NCBI GenBank assembly: GCA_030005635.1
Contig: JARUHP010000011.1
Span: 58,043-122,042 of the forward strand
Length of the DNA: 64,000 nucleotides
Source: Deltaproteobacteria bacterium IMCC39146
GTDB taxonomy: Bacteria; Desulfobacterota; Desulfuromonadia; Desulfuromonadales; BM103
Direction of reading: 5' to 3'
Below, one piece after another: positions 1 through 8,134 of the stretch (position 1 is its first letter; the number at the start of each line of letters is the position of its first letter). A program made the position numbers and the translations under genes. The notes beneath the pieces are model-generated. The model did no database searches, was not told the origin of the DNA, and saw only the letters and a program-made list of their open reading frames with translations.

Positions 1-912
1 GCCGCCGCTCTTTAACCAGACTTTGCGTCCGAGTGCCCGAGCAATCTCTACTTCCAGGCCGAAGCTGTCGAAGATCGGTTCACTCCCCTTGTATAGATCA
101 ACCTGAAAATTGTGCCCGGGCATGAAGGTATCCAGAAAGCTGCCGATTTTGTCGAACTCGACGGGGTTGTCAACAATGACCCGTGAAACGTCCTCGGTGA
201 GGATATCGCGCAGAACCTTGCTGGTCACGTCGAGGTCCGAGTGGATCAGACAGGGAGCTCCTTTGTCTTCGCTGTGTTCGCTGATCTTTTCCCAGAGGTT
301 GACCAGATAGTCCATGTCGGCCTTGAGCTCTTCACCGTCACGGCTTTCTGCCACGGTGCGGACGATGAAGCCGGTCCCGGCTGGACGCATAACATCGACC
401 AGGTGTTTCAGACGATCGCGTTCTTCCTCGTTCTCGATGCGGCGGGAGATGCCGACATGGTCAACCGTCGGCATGTACACAAGGTTGCGCCCCGGCAGTG
501 AGATGTGCGAAGTAATGCGTGCCCCTTTGGTGCCGAGTGGCTCTTTGGCGACCTGGACCATAATCTCCTGGCCTTCCTGCAACAGCTCTTCGATCGGCGG
601 TAGCGGCGGGCGCTCTTCACTTGTCTCTTCACTGTGCTGATCGTGACGATGGCCAACCTCGACATAATGCTCTACGGCTTCCATCTCATCGAGAACATCG
701 GCAACATAGAGAAAGGCCGCTTTCTCCAGGCCGATATCAACGAAGGCCGCCTGCATTCCGGGGAGTACCCGGATGACTCTGCCGCGGTAGATGTTGCCGA
801 CAATACCCATTTCACGGTTTCGCTCGATGTAGAGCTCGGCTATGTGGCCGCTCTCCAGGAGGGAAATCCTCGTCTCATGGGACGTGGTGTTGATGACCAG
901 TTCTTTGGTCAT
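1..912 (-). CDS. rng: Ribonuclease G/E family protein, N-terminal part
   Basis: The first 304 residues of an endoribonuclease of the RNase E/G family; the rest lies beyond base 1. The protein opens MTKELVINTTSHETRISLLE and runs into an S1-like RNA-binding segment (about residues 35-125, with GNIYRGRVIRVLPGMQAAF and DIGLEKAAFLYV), then the start of the nuclease region. Family members are usually near 500 residues, and the conserved catalytic acidic residues should lie in the missing part. The ATG is preceded by a GGAGAC ribosome site. RNase G matures 16S rRNA 5' ends and takes part in mRNA decay (family knowledge). It lies 152 bases downstream of the radical-SAM gene on the same strand and is probably cotranscribed. 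RNase G is preferred to RNase E because of the short N-terminus, but the missing C-terminus prevents certainty. Confidence 0.88.
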   Translation of the reverse strand, partial: MTKELVINTTSHETRISLLESGHIAELYIERNREMGIVGNIYRGRVIRVLPGMQAAFVDIGLEKAAFLYVADVLDEMEAVEHYVEVGHRHDQHSEETSEERPPLPPIEELLQEGQEIMVQVAKEPLGTKGARITSHISLPGRNLVYMPTVDHVGISRRIENEEERDRLKHLVDVMRPAGTGFIVRTVAESRDGEELKADMDYLVNLWEKISEHSEDKGAPCLIHSDLDVTSKVLRDILTEDVSRVIVDNPVEFDKIGSFLDTFMPGHNFQVDLYKGSEPIFDSFGLEVEIARALGRKVWLKSGG

Positions 913-1064
913 GGCTGTCTCCTTCAAAGTTAAAAGCTAAATATGTGAAAATAAAAAATGCGTAAATTTGTTTTATCTGACCCGCAGGAGCTCGATAAGA
1001 CAGGGCCTTTTAACGGCTTCGTCCGCAGGTTGGAGTGTTTCGGGTCGGTGTTTGTCTCTCTCTA

Positions 1065-3584
1065 TTAATCTACCTGTATATCTTGTTCTTTCAACTCGAC
1101 GGCAGTTTTACATATACCGAGTGATCGTACTTCTTCGACATCTTTGTTGAACAGGAATGCCGCGAGAAAAAGCGGGCTGCCACAATGCATGTCCATCCAC
1201 AACAGGTTGTCCTGTCGTTTCAGATCATGAACCCAGGGGCGCAGATCGATCTCCACGGGGCGATCTTTTTTCATTCTCGTGGCCAGAACGGTCTCCTGCT
1301 TGAGGAATGTGGTCAGCTGTTCCTCGAGGTGTGTGTCTGTGCCTTCGGGAATCGGGACTTTAAAAGTCGCGGTAAAGATACTGTTTGCCGGGGATTCCCC
1401 TTTGCGGGGCCAACTCGTAGCAGCCACCACTTCAACACCCTCCGGAAGCTCCAGGTTAAGCCGTGTGAGAGCCTCTTGAGCGAGACATGGCTCCCTCAAC
1501 TCCAGATCGATAAGTTCCGCTTCGCTTGAAACTCCCAAAGGCAAAGCGTCTCCAAAGCTGATGCGCGGTGCCGGATGGAAGCCCGCCGAGTATTTAACCG
1601 GTAGGTCCGCTCGACGAATCGCACGGTGGATCAGGGTCATGTACTCAAGGTGGCTCAGGCTGGCTATGCGTCCGGTTTTGGTCACTGTCAGGCGCAGTTT
1701 GGGCAGGAGCGTTGGCTCTGTTGGTTCCTCTGCTTCTATTGCCTCTGGAGCTTGTAGACGGGTTGTGTCGGCGAGCCTTGGTTTGACGGTTTCAAAGTCA
1801 CAGAGGCCACAGTAGCTGCATTGGCCGTTGCGACAGTCCGGGGTTGCTTTGCCGAGCAGGGCGGCTTGACGTTCTCGCACAAGGAAATCCCTGCTGACTC
1901 CGGCATCGATATGTTCCCAGGGGAAGATCTCTCCCGTTAGGCGTTGGCGAAGATACCAGGCGGGATCAATCTCAGCTTTGACAAAGGCTTCCATCCAGAG
2001 GTCGTAGCGAAAATGCTCTCTCCAACCATCGAAACGACAGCCTTGTTTGACCGCCTCCTCAAGGACCGCTCCCAGGCGACGGTCTCCTCGGGCGAAGACT
2101 CCTTCGAGAAAAGAAAGCTCGGCGTCATGCCATTTAAGGCGCAGACGTTTCTTTTTCAGAGCACCACGCAGCCTTTCCTGGCGAGCAATCGTTTCTTCGT
2201 AGCCGATCTGTGCTTCCCACTGAAAGGGCGTATGTGCCTTGGGAACAAAAGTGGAAACCGAGACGTTGACATCTGCTCCACCCTGCGTGCCTTTGCCGGC
2301 TCTCTTGACTCTGGCCGCGAGCTCAACGAGGGCGTCCAGGTCTTCGTCCGTTTCCGTTGGCAGGCCGATCATGAAGTACAGCTTGATGATCCTCCAACCG
2401 AGTCCAAAGGCCGTGGTGGCACTATCAACCAAATCTTCAGCATTAATCCCCTTGTTAATCACCTGCCGCAGTCGTTCACTGCCAGCTTCGGGGGCTAGTG
2501 TGAAGCCGGTTTTTCGCACCTTCTTGATTTCGTTCATCAGCTCCGGTGTCAGGGAGCCGACGCGCAGGCTGGGCAAGGAAACCGCAATGCTTTGGTCGGC
2601 GTAACAGCCCATAAGGTTCTGCATCAAGGTCTCAATGGCGCTGTAGTCACCGGTGGATAGGGAAAGCAGAGAGACTTCATCGTATCCGGAGTGGTTCAGC
2701 AGCTGATCGATCAGGTTGCGGATGGTGTCCGGTTGACGTTCGCGGACCGGTCTGTAGATGTAACCGGCCTGACAAAAGCGGCAGCCACGGGTGCAGCCAC
2801 GGGCAACCTCTATGGCAACCCGGTCATGGATCGTCTCTAAAAAAGGCACGATCGGTTGTTCCGGGTAGGGCGCGGAGTCGAGGTCGGCGAGAACCCGGCG
2901 GCGAACTTTCGGTTGTTGTGGATCTTTTGCGGTGATCGCTTCGATGCGGCCATCTGCTTGATAGCTGACCATGAAGTGAGAAGGAACATAAATTCCCTCA
3001 ATGGCAGCCAGTCGTTTCAAAAGTGCAGCACGGTTCTCACCAGAGGCTTTGCTGACCCTGACCGCATCGCATAATTCAATGACGACTTCTTCGCCATCGC
3101 CGATAACGGCACAGTCGAAAAAATCAGCGAGAGGTTCGGGGTTAAATGCGCAGGGTCCACCAACGATGATCAGTGGTGCCTGCTCGTCTCGTTCTGTGGC
3201 TCTCATCGGCAAGCCTGCCAGGTCGAGCATTGACAGGACATTTGAGTAGCAGAGCTCGTATTGCAGGGAAAAACCAACAATGTCGAAGTCGGCGAGGCTG
3301 CGGCCATTTTCCAGGGAAGAGAGGGGAAGCTTCGCCTCTCGCAACTGTTGCTCGCGATCGGGCCAGGGGGTGTAGGCTCGTTCTGCTGCAATCCATGAGT
3401 GGTCGTTGAGTGTCCGGTAAAGAATGGCTGAGCCGATATGGCTCATGCCGACTTCGTAGACATCGGGGAATGCCAGAGCAAAGGTCACCTCGACCTGCTC
3501 CCACTCTTTACGGATGCTGCCCCGTTCCCCGCCCAGGTAGCGAGCCGGACGTTTTAGCTGATAGAGGGATGATTCTTGCGTCAT
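1065..3584 (-). CDS. Radical SAM protein fused to a DUF2344 domain (TIGR03960/TIGR03936 type)
   Basis: An 839-residue two-part protein. Residues about 1-230 resemble a B12-binding-like Rossmann region. A radical-SAM core follows, with the 4Fe-4S motif CTRGCRFC (CX3CX2C) near residue 262. A second cysteine group, CRNGQCSYCGLC, sits near residue 585. The part from about residue 625 (LRLTVTKTGRIASLSHLEYM) matches the DUF2344 family. The substrate of this family is unknown to me; its regular position beside RNase G in deltaproteobacteria suggests RNA or ribosome modification, which is inference. The ATG has a GGAG ribosome site (gcgcggagcacc). It is the first gene of an apparent two-gene operon with rng. 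Confidence 0.87.
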   Translation of the reverse strand: MTQESSLYQLKRPARYLGGERGSIRKEWEQVEVTFALAFPDVYEVGMSHIGSAILYRTLNDHSWIAAERAYTPWPDREQQLREAKLPLSSLENGRSLADFDIVGFSLQYELCYSNVLSMLDLAGLPMRATERDEQAPLIIVGGPCAFNPEPLADFFDCAVIGDGEEVVIELCDAVRVSKASGENRAALLKRLAAIEGIYVPSHFMVSYQADGRIEAITAKDPQQPKVRRRVLADLDSAPYPEQPIVPFLETIHDRVAIEVARGCTRGCRFCQAGYIYRPVRERQPDTIRNLIDQLLNHSGYDEVSLLSLSTGDYSAIETLMQNLMGCYADQSIAVSLPSLRVGSLTPELMNEIKKVRKTGFTLAPEAGSERLRQVINKGINAEDLVDSATTAFGLGWRIIKLYFMIGLPTETDEDLDALVELAARVKRAGKGTQGGADVNVSVSTFVPKAHTPFQWEAQIGYEETIARQERLRGALKKKRLRLKWHDAELSFLEGVFARGDRRLGAVLEEAVKQGCRFDGWREHFRYDLWMEAFVKAEIDPAWYLRQRLTGEIFPWEHIDAGVSRDFLVRERQAALLGKATPDCRNGQCSYCGLCDFETVKPRLADTTRLQAPEAIEAEEPTEPTLLPKLRLTVTKTGRIASLSHLEYMTLIHRAIRRADLPVKYSAGFHPAPRISFGDALPLGVSSEAELIDLELREPCLAQEALTRLNLELPEGVEVVAATSWPRKGESPANSIFTATFKVPIPEGTDTHLEEQLTTFLKQETVLATRMKKDRPVEIDLRPWVHDLKRQDNLLWMDMHCGSPLFLAAFLFNKDVEEVRSLGICKTAVELKEQDIQVD

Positions 3585-3781
3585 GGTGCTCCGCGCTATG
3601 TTGTTCTGTCTCTGTCGACAGTTATATGTGTTAAATCACTCAAAAAGGCGAAAGATCAGGGTAACACGTTATTTTTTGTTGGAACAATCAATTCTGTGGG
3701 GGTAAGCGATAACTTGTTTGATGTTTTGAAGGCTTAACTCAATTCGAGAGGCTTTAAGACTTAAACTCAAGGACAGAGTAC

Positions 3782-3812
3782 AAGGCCCGGCTTGCATAGA
3801 AAGCCGAGCCTT
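3782..3812 (-). terminator. Candidate hairpin terminator after the small cytochrome gene
   Basis: Inverted repeat aaggcccggctt / aagccgagcctt with a short loop, about 55 bases past the stop codon of the leftward cytochrome gene. There is no clear T-run, so termination efficiency is uncertain. Confidence 0.4.
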
Positions 3813-3865
3813 GCCATTGGTCAGATGTCTCACACGTCCCAATTTAGGGGGTAAGAAGCTTCTGT

Positions 3866-4195
3866 CTATTTGCTTCGTTCGACCATGTAGGTTGTTGCAG
3901 AGGTTACCTCTTTATCTGTTAATGCACTGTTGCCGCCTTTGGCCGGCATGAAGCCGCTTGAGCCTTGAAAGCCTTTGATCGCCAGAGCGGCCATCGCGGC
4001 TTCCCCTTTGTTAACACGTCCCTGCCAGGCTGCTTTGTCGCCGACTTTGGGTGCACCGGCTACGCCACTGGCATGACAGGGCGCGCAAAAGTTCATGTAG
4101 ATGCCTTGCCCCTGTGTGTTGTCGGCAACAACGGTGGAGGAAAATACAAAGGGAAGTCCCAGTACTAAAGCCAAGGTAAAGAATTTCTTCATCAT
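3866..4195 (-). CDS. Monohaem cytochrome c, c5-like
   Basis: Exported small cytochrome of 109 residues. A signal peptide (MMKKFFTLALVLGLPFVFSS, ending near VVA) is followed by a single haem-binding CAPCH at residues 37-41. The probable distal methionine is in FMPAKGG (Met83), the arrangement of cytochrome c5-type proteins. It would act as a periplasmic electron carrier. The reading frame extends 34 codons upstream, but that part is not signal-like, so the ATG just before the hydrophobic leader is chosen; ATGATG gives a one-codon ambiguity, and the ribosome site is weak. It stands alone on its strand. The electron partner is unknown. Confidence 0.87.
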   Translation of the reverse strand: MMKKFFTLALVLGLPFVFSSTVVADNTQGQGIYMNFCAPCHASGVAGAPKVGDKAAWQGRVNKGEAAMAALAIKGFQGSSGFMPAKGGNSALTDKEVTSATTYMVERSK

Positions 4196-4583
4196 GAATG
4201 CTTTCTTCTGTTGTGCCTCTGATCTGTAATGAGAGACGTAGGTGCTAGTGCACGTCAACGACAAGCTTGCATTTTGGGTTGTTGAAAGTGACCTCATATC
4301 ATCCCTGAACGAAAGTATTTATGACTCAATGAGTTGCATATTAAGTGACTGCCTTTGACAGGCGCAAGCTAAATTTTTGTCCGTGGACGATGGATGCTAC
4401 TCAGAAGCCAAGCATGGATTAGTGGCTTCGGGGTGAAAATAGTTGGTAACTATTAATAAAAAGTTAAAGTTAATATTGATAATTTGAAAAAAGCGCTACT
4501 TTTTAACCGGAGAAAAGGGTTATGTCTTTTAAAAACAGTTACTTGTAAACGTTAAAAATAATGAACTTATTTTAATTTAATTA

Positions 4584-4612
4584 TTGACATGAGTGTTATT
4601 TAATGTTAAAAG
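4584..4612 (+). promoter_or_regulatory. Candidate sigma-70 promoter for the microprotein pair
   Basis: TTGACA at 4584-4589, a 17-base spacer, then TAAAAG at 4607-4612, about 52 bases before the first microprotein ATG. The whole 4196-4663 spacer is very AT-rich, and I see nothing else gene-like in it. The -35 is consensus, the -10 only fair. Confidence 0.45.
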
Positions 4613-4663
4613 TTTAATCAACAGTAAGGAACAACTTTAAAACCCAATCAGCAGGAGGTCGTT

Positions 4664-4810
4664 ATGAAAACTCAAAGCAACTTTATGGATACCGTAAAAA
4701 GTAGTTACATGGTCCTGATCATTGCCATGCTTGGCATCTTCGCTTTTATCTCTGCTGTATTGATCGCCTGGCCTGCTCTCGCTTACATCGGCGCGAAGCT
4801 TTTTAACTAG
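4664..4810 (+). CDS. 48-residue single-pass membrane microprotein, copy 1
   Basis: A small gene with a strong ribosome site (gcaggaggtcgtt) before ATG. The product is 48 residues: a short polar N-terminus (MKTQSNFMDTVKSSY), one hydrophobic stretch (about residues 16-41), and the ending AWPALAYIGAKLFN. It is closely similar to the product of the next gene, which shares FAF-SAVLIAWPALAY and the GAK-FN tail. Amino-acid conservation between the copies, together with good ribosome sites on both, supports real translation. Its TAG stop lies inside the left CTAG end of a 38-base repeat. I do not recognise the family. It could be a membrane subunit of a larger complex, a stress peptide or a type I toxin-like peptide; nothing in the sequence decides. 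Confidence 0.8.
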   Translation: MKTQSNFMDTVKSSYMVLIIAMLGIFAFISAVLIAWPALAYIGAKLFN

Positions 4811-4844
4811 CAGCCAGTTCATTGTAAGTCCGACAGGTTGCTAG
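4807..4844. repeat. CTAG-ended short repeat, copy 1 (38 bases)
   Basis: A 38-base unit that starts CTAGCAGCCAGTTCATTG and ends with TTGCTAG. It matches the unit at 43306-43343 at 35 of 38 positions by eye, and in inverted orientation it matches the left end of the longer element at 20852. The ends are partly complementary (CTAGCAGCC versus GGTTGCTAG). It lies between the two microprotein genes and supplies the first one's stop codon. Confidence 0.75.
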
Positions 4845-4901
4845 GATCAGACTTTAACCACTAATACTCTCAGAAAAGAGAGTTTCCTCAGGAGAAACAT
4901 C

Positions 4902-5048
4902 ATGAAAAGCGCAGCGAATATCGTCAATAATGTAAAGGCCAGTTACACCGTCGCAGTTATGGGCGTCCTCGGGGTCTTTGCTTTTGTCTCGGCCGTACTG
5001 ATTGCCTGGCCCGCACTCGCCTACCTCGGCGCCAAGATGTTTAACTAG
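4902..5048 (+). CDS. 48-residue single-pass membrane microprotein, copy 2
   Basis: Second member of the tandem pair, also 48 residues, with its own ribosome site (tcaggagaaacatc). The N-terminus MKSAANIVNNVKASY differs from copy 1. The hydrophobic part and C-terminus (FAFVSAVLIAWPALAYLGAKMFN) are nearly the same, with conservative I/V, I/L and L/M changes, as expected under protein-level selection. It is followed within 25 bases by a strong terminator, so the pair forms a complete small transcription unit. No family is recognised. Confidence 0.8.
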   Translation: MKSAANIVNNVKASYTVAVMGVLGVFAFVSAVLIAWPALAYLGAKMFN

Positions 5049-5071
5049 GAACAAATCAAATAATCGAAATG

Positions 5072-5097
5072 AGCCCCGCAACTCGCGGGGCTTTTTG
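5072..5097 (+). terminator. Rho-independent terminator of the microprotein unit
   Basis: Perfect 8-base stem agccccgc / gcggggct with a 5-base loop, followed by TTTTTGTTT. Confidence 0.9.
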
Positions 5098-5197
5098 TTT
5101 CTGATCTATACTTACACAACTTTCAGGCCTTCCCTTGCACCTTAGCGTTAAGAAATGGTTTGAGTTTTCCGTGTTGGGTGTGATGTCCCCGCAATTT

Positions 5198-5229
5198 AAA
5201 AGGCCGCTCTCCTTTGAGAACGGCCTTTT
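5198..5229 (-). terminator. Terminator of the rubrerythrin-like gene
   Basis: Stem aaaaggccg / cggcctttt with extra pairing inside, 33 bases past the leftward stop codon. A and T runs on either side allow it to act in both directions. Confidence 0.75.
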
Positions 5230-5261
5230 CTGCTTTTTTTTATCTGTATGTTTGAGAAGAA

Positions 5262-5726
5262 TCAGCCGCTCATGCCAAGCATGGCCTTGTAGTCTTCTTC
5301 AACCAGTTCAAGGTGGTTATGAGTCGATGTAGCGTTCGCCAGGTAAACCCTTGAAATGTCAGGGTCATCAATCTGGGCCGCCATCTCGCGGAGTGTTTTC
5401 TCCAGGGCCTCTTCCTGATCAATCGCCAATTCCAACGCTTTGCGCTCATCAAAATCCTGGACTAACAGGCTCTGCAGCCCCTTCCACCATGAGGATTCCG
5501 TGTTTGGTGGTGCGTTCATGAACTCCTGAAAGGAAGGAATTTCATCGCCGGAGTAGATTCTGTAAAAAGATTCGGCATGCTGATATTCTTCACGAGCAAG
5601 AATCTCAAATGTCTGCCGAGCTTTATCTTCAGCCATACGCTCCGCGCCATACTTGTAGTAATCCATGGCGTCCTTTTCCGTCTGGATGGAGCCCTTGATC
5701 GCCTTTTGCACGTCATTGATTCCCAT
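5262..5726 (-). CDS. Rubrerythrin-like ferritin-fold di-iron protein
   Basis: A 154-residue four-helix ferritin-like protein without a rubredoxin domain. Putative metal ligands are Glu17 (EKDAMDYY), Glu47 and His50 (AREEYQH), and, in the second half, Glu99, Glu105 or Glu106, and the HNHLE segment at 136-140. The order matches the rubrerythrin fold. Likely role is peroxide detoxification or iron/oxidative-stress handling in the cytoplasm (family inference). The ATG follows a strong ribosome site (cagaggaggtttcaatc). It is paralogous to the protein at 41231-41728, with the same length class and spacing (EEY-HAE, NATST-HH). It is a single-gene unit with its own terminator. Confidence 0.85.
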   Translation of the reverse strand: MGINDVQKAIKGSIQTEKDAMDYYKYGAERMAEDKARQTFEILAREEYQHAESFYRIYSGDEIPSFQEFMNAPPNTESSWWKGLQSLLVQDFDERKALELAIDQEEALEKTLREMAAQIDDPDISRVYLANATSTHNHLELVEEDYKAMLGMSG

Positions 5727-6186
5727 GATTGAAACCTCCTCTGATTGTTCGTTTTACATAAAATTAAATCGACCACATCAATAACACATTTTAAGGAATA
5801 GGTCTTGCTATTTATTCTCTGTGGGGCGGGTCTCCATGAGCGAATATCGAGGCGTTTTGCCCCTGATTCTATGGGTGTTCAAGCTTTTCTAGTCTCGGTG
5901 CTTCTTAAGGTGAGCGAGATTTTGCAAGAGGCTTAAACGGATTTTTTTAACAGCCGTATCGATCTTTACTGCAGAAGCTCTGGTTATGCTCTTCCTTGAG
6001 CCTTTTGGTTCAGAGATGTTCGCGGCACCCCCCTTGTTGGAAACTGTTATGACCTGATCGTTGATGACGACGAAAAAAAATCCGGATCGTGGGTTGAACT
6101 CTGTAAGGAGTTCAAGTTAAACTAAACCTTAACCGAAATTTATGTTTGAACTCTCCCTTTAACCTTCTCTGCCTCGAGGTTTTGTC
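5727..6186. other. Gene-free spacer with one small dyad
   Basis: No credible gene. An 8-base perfect dyad ttgaactc / gagttcaa with a 6-base centre lies at 6094-6115, about 70 bases before the GTG of the next gene. It could be an operator or a leader hairpin. Confidence 0.4.
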
Positions 6187-6948
6187 GTGCATTTTATTCT
6201 GCGTATTATTTTCCTGTGTTCACTGATTGTCTCACCTTACACTTCTTATTGCTTTGCTGCACCGGTGGTGCTCTTTGATGAAGGCCATGCGCAGCAGTTT
6301 CTCACAGGCAAGAGCGGAGACCTTGACCTTTCCGATCTGGCGGCATTCTACCAGGCGCATGGCGCGGTCGTAACCAGCTCAGTCGAAGAACTGAGCAAAG
6401 ATTCTTTGGCTGCGGTTGACGTGCTGGTGATCTCCGGCCCCTTCCGCCCGTTAAGCGGCACTGAGGTAGAAGCTGTTGTCGAGTTTATTCATGCTGGTGG
6501 AGGTCTCGCTGTGCTGTTGCATATTGCGCCACCTGTGAGTGATCTGCTGCAGCGTCTGGAGGTTGATTACACCAACGGTACTTTACGTGAGGCTCGTGAT
6601 GTGATTGGCGACAACCCGCAGAATTTCAAGGTCACTTCTCTCACAGAGCACCCTCTGACGGCCGGGCTGGAAAGTTTTTCTCTCTATGGTGCATGGGCTT
6701 TACGTGGAACCGCGGCATATTCGGTTGTTCTGGCGGAGACGGGAGAGAAGAGCTGGGTAGACCTGGACCGCGACAGAAAATTGTCCAGCAACGATGCCGT
6801 TCAGGCCTTCGGTGTGATGGTGGCGGGAGAGATAGGCGAGGGTCGCTATGTTGTTGTCGGCGATGATGCTCTTTTCCAGAACCGTTTCCTTGATGATTCG
6901 AACCGGCAATTGGCAATGAATATTGTCGATTGGCTTAGTCGACAATAA
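6187..6948 (+). CDS. Exported DUF4350/GldG-like domain protein
   Basis: A 253-residue protein with a signal peptide (hydrophobic residues 3-23, probable cut after CFA). The body resembles the glutamine-amidotransferase-like fold seen in DUF4350 and GldG-type proteins: VVLFDEGHAQQF at the start, DVLVISGPFRPL, then FIHAGGGLAVLLH, and near the end RYVVVGDDALFQNRFL. The fold normally binds or senses rather than catalyses; no catalytic cysteine is evident. GTG is chosen as start because the signal peptide begins there and a GAGG lies upstream. It is monocistronic with a terminator behind it. Function is unknown, and the family assignment is by motif memory only. Confidence 0.72.
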   Translation: MHFILRIIFLCSLIVSPYTSYCFAAPVVLFDEGHAQQFLTGKSGDLDLSDLAAFYQAHGAVVTSSVEELSKDSLAAVDVLVISGPFRPLSGTEVEAVVEFIHAGGGLAVLLHIAPPVSDLLQRLEVDYTNGTLREARDVIGDNPQNFKVTSLTEHPLTAGLESFSLYGAWALRGTAAYSVVLAETGEKSWVDLDRDRKLSSNDAVQAFGVMVAGEIGEGRYVVVGDDALFQNRFLDDSNRQLAMNIVDWLSRQ

Positions 6949-6971
6949 CTCCCCTCGCATAGTTTCAATAT

Positions 6972-7005
6972 AAAAGGCAGCCTTCAGAGTGAGGGCTGCC
7001 TTTTT
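6972..7005 (+). terminator. Rho-independent terminator
   Basis: aaaaggcagcc / gggctgccttttt hairpin directly between two convergent genes. A and T runs on both sides suggest bidirectional use. Confidence 0.85.
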
Positions 7006-7024
7006 GCGTATTGGTGGAGTTTCT

Positions 7025-7384
7025 TTATGAGTTGCTAAGCCAGGCGCCTAATTCGCTACGGGTCGCTTCTGCATCACCTGTGTTGAGTTCAATCAACTTG
7101 CGCAGGTGGGTCAGAGTTTCGAGGTTTTCACTGATGAACTTGAAGCCATAACAAAGCTCTTCCCGGTGGACAAGTTCTGCTTGAAAATTGAGAGAGATCG
7201 GGGTGCCCGGCAGGACGATGCAGAGACTGCATTTTGCTCCGAGTTCGAATAACAGGGGAGTTTCCGTGCCAACCATGGCTCCTTTGAGGGCAACATCGAA
7301 TAGCTGCCCTGTGCAGGTGTCCTCGCCGGCTTTCAGAATAACCTCTGCTTCAAACGGGATTCTGCGAAAATGACGATTGTTCAT
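7025..7384 (-). CDS. PilZ-domain protein
   Basis: A stand-alone PilZ protein of 119 residues, predicted to bind cyclic di-GMP. It shows the RR motif near its N-terminus (HFRRIPFEAEVIL) and DVALKGAMV, which replaces the usual D/N-x-S-x-x-G; the serine is changed to alanine, which may weaken binding. The ATG before NNRHFRR, with a gagagagg ribosome site, is preferred to an upstream in-frame start that adds 37 low-complexity residues. It is the last gene of a leftward group with the Nudix and CLC genes. Confidence 0.82.
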   Translation of the reverse strand: MNNRHFRRIPFEAEVILKAGEDTCTGQLFDVALKGAMVGTETPLLFELGAKCSLCIVLPGTPISLNFQAELVHREELCYGFKFISENLETLTHLRKLIELNTGDAEATRSELGAWLSNS

Positions 7385-7497
7385 CAGACCTCTCTCTCGG
7401 CAGGGGCAAGGTTGAGACTTGTAAAACACGTGGTGATAGTAACGGAATTTTAGCGCAGAATTGCGTGGAGGCAAGTTTTGGGTGGTGAGATTCAAGG

Positions 7498-8133
7498 TTA
7501 TTCAACGTCTGATAACCCGAAATCAATTGCGCAAACAGAGAAAAAACTGCCGATCAAACGGTAGGTTATTCCCCATAGTAGCGGTTGCTGAGGTTCAAGC
7601 AGTTCGACTACCGGGAGGCTATGTTCCTTGTCGCGGTAATAAAAGCTTCTCAGTTGGTGACGCTCACTCTCCAATAACTTTGCAAGCGGTGTCCAGAAGG
7701 TGGCAGCCACTTCATGGTTCGGATTCAGGGTGAGTGGTTCTGTCACGTGATAGACAAAACAGGACACCAGCACTGGCATGGTGGCGCCAAAAAGATCGTC
7801 GAGGCGACCGAGATATCGCGCCGGCCGCAAGTCCACTGAGAGCTCTTCAAATGTCTCACGAATGGCTGCCTGCTGCGGCAATTCGTTGGTATCGTTGAGT
7901 CTGCCACCAGGAAAGCCGATATTCCCGGACCAGGGGTCACCTTCATGTTCGGCACGAATGATAAAGAGGACTTCAGGAGAGGTGGCTCCCTCCTTGATAA
8001 GCATGGCGACGGCGGCATGACCGCGTTGGCCGGGCTCTTGAAGGAGTGGCGCGTGACCGGAGAGTTGGGCTGCGATTGTTGTGAGGTTCAAATTCTGAAT
8101 GGTATCCATCTTAACCGCTGCGATTAAAGTCAC
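7498..8133 (-). CDS. Nudix hydrolase, CoA pyrophosphatase-like
   Basis: A 211-residue Nudix protein. The Nudix box is GGRLNDTNELPQQAAIRETFEEL (shown in pieces: GGRLNDTNE, then RETFEEL at 92-98), preceded by WSGNIGFP, the signature of the NudL/CoA-diphosphatase branch. The predicted reaction is hydrolysis of CoA or acyl-CoA to phosphopantetheine and 3',5'-ADP. The frame begins with a GTG one base after the CLC stop codon, which suggests translational coupling; an ATG eight codons later (8109) is an alternative. Substrate assignment rests on sequence flavour only. Confidence 0.82.
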   Translation of the reverse strand: MTLIAAVKMDTIQNLNLTTIAAQLSGHAPLLQEPGQRGHAAVAMLIKEGATSPEVLFIIRAEHEGDPWSGNIGFPGGRLNDTNELPQQAAIRETFEELSVDLRPARYLGRLDDLFGATMPVLVSCFVYHVTEPLTLNPNHEVAATFWTPLAKLLESERHQLRSFYYRDKEHSLPVVELLEPQQPLLWGITYRLIGSFFSVCAIDFGLSDVE

Positions 8134-8134
8134 A

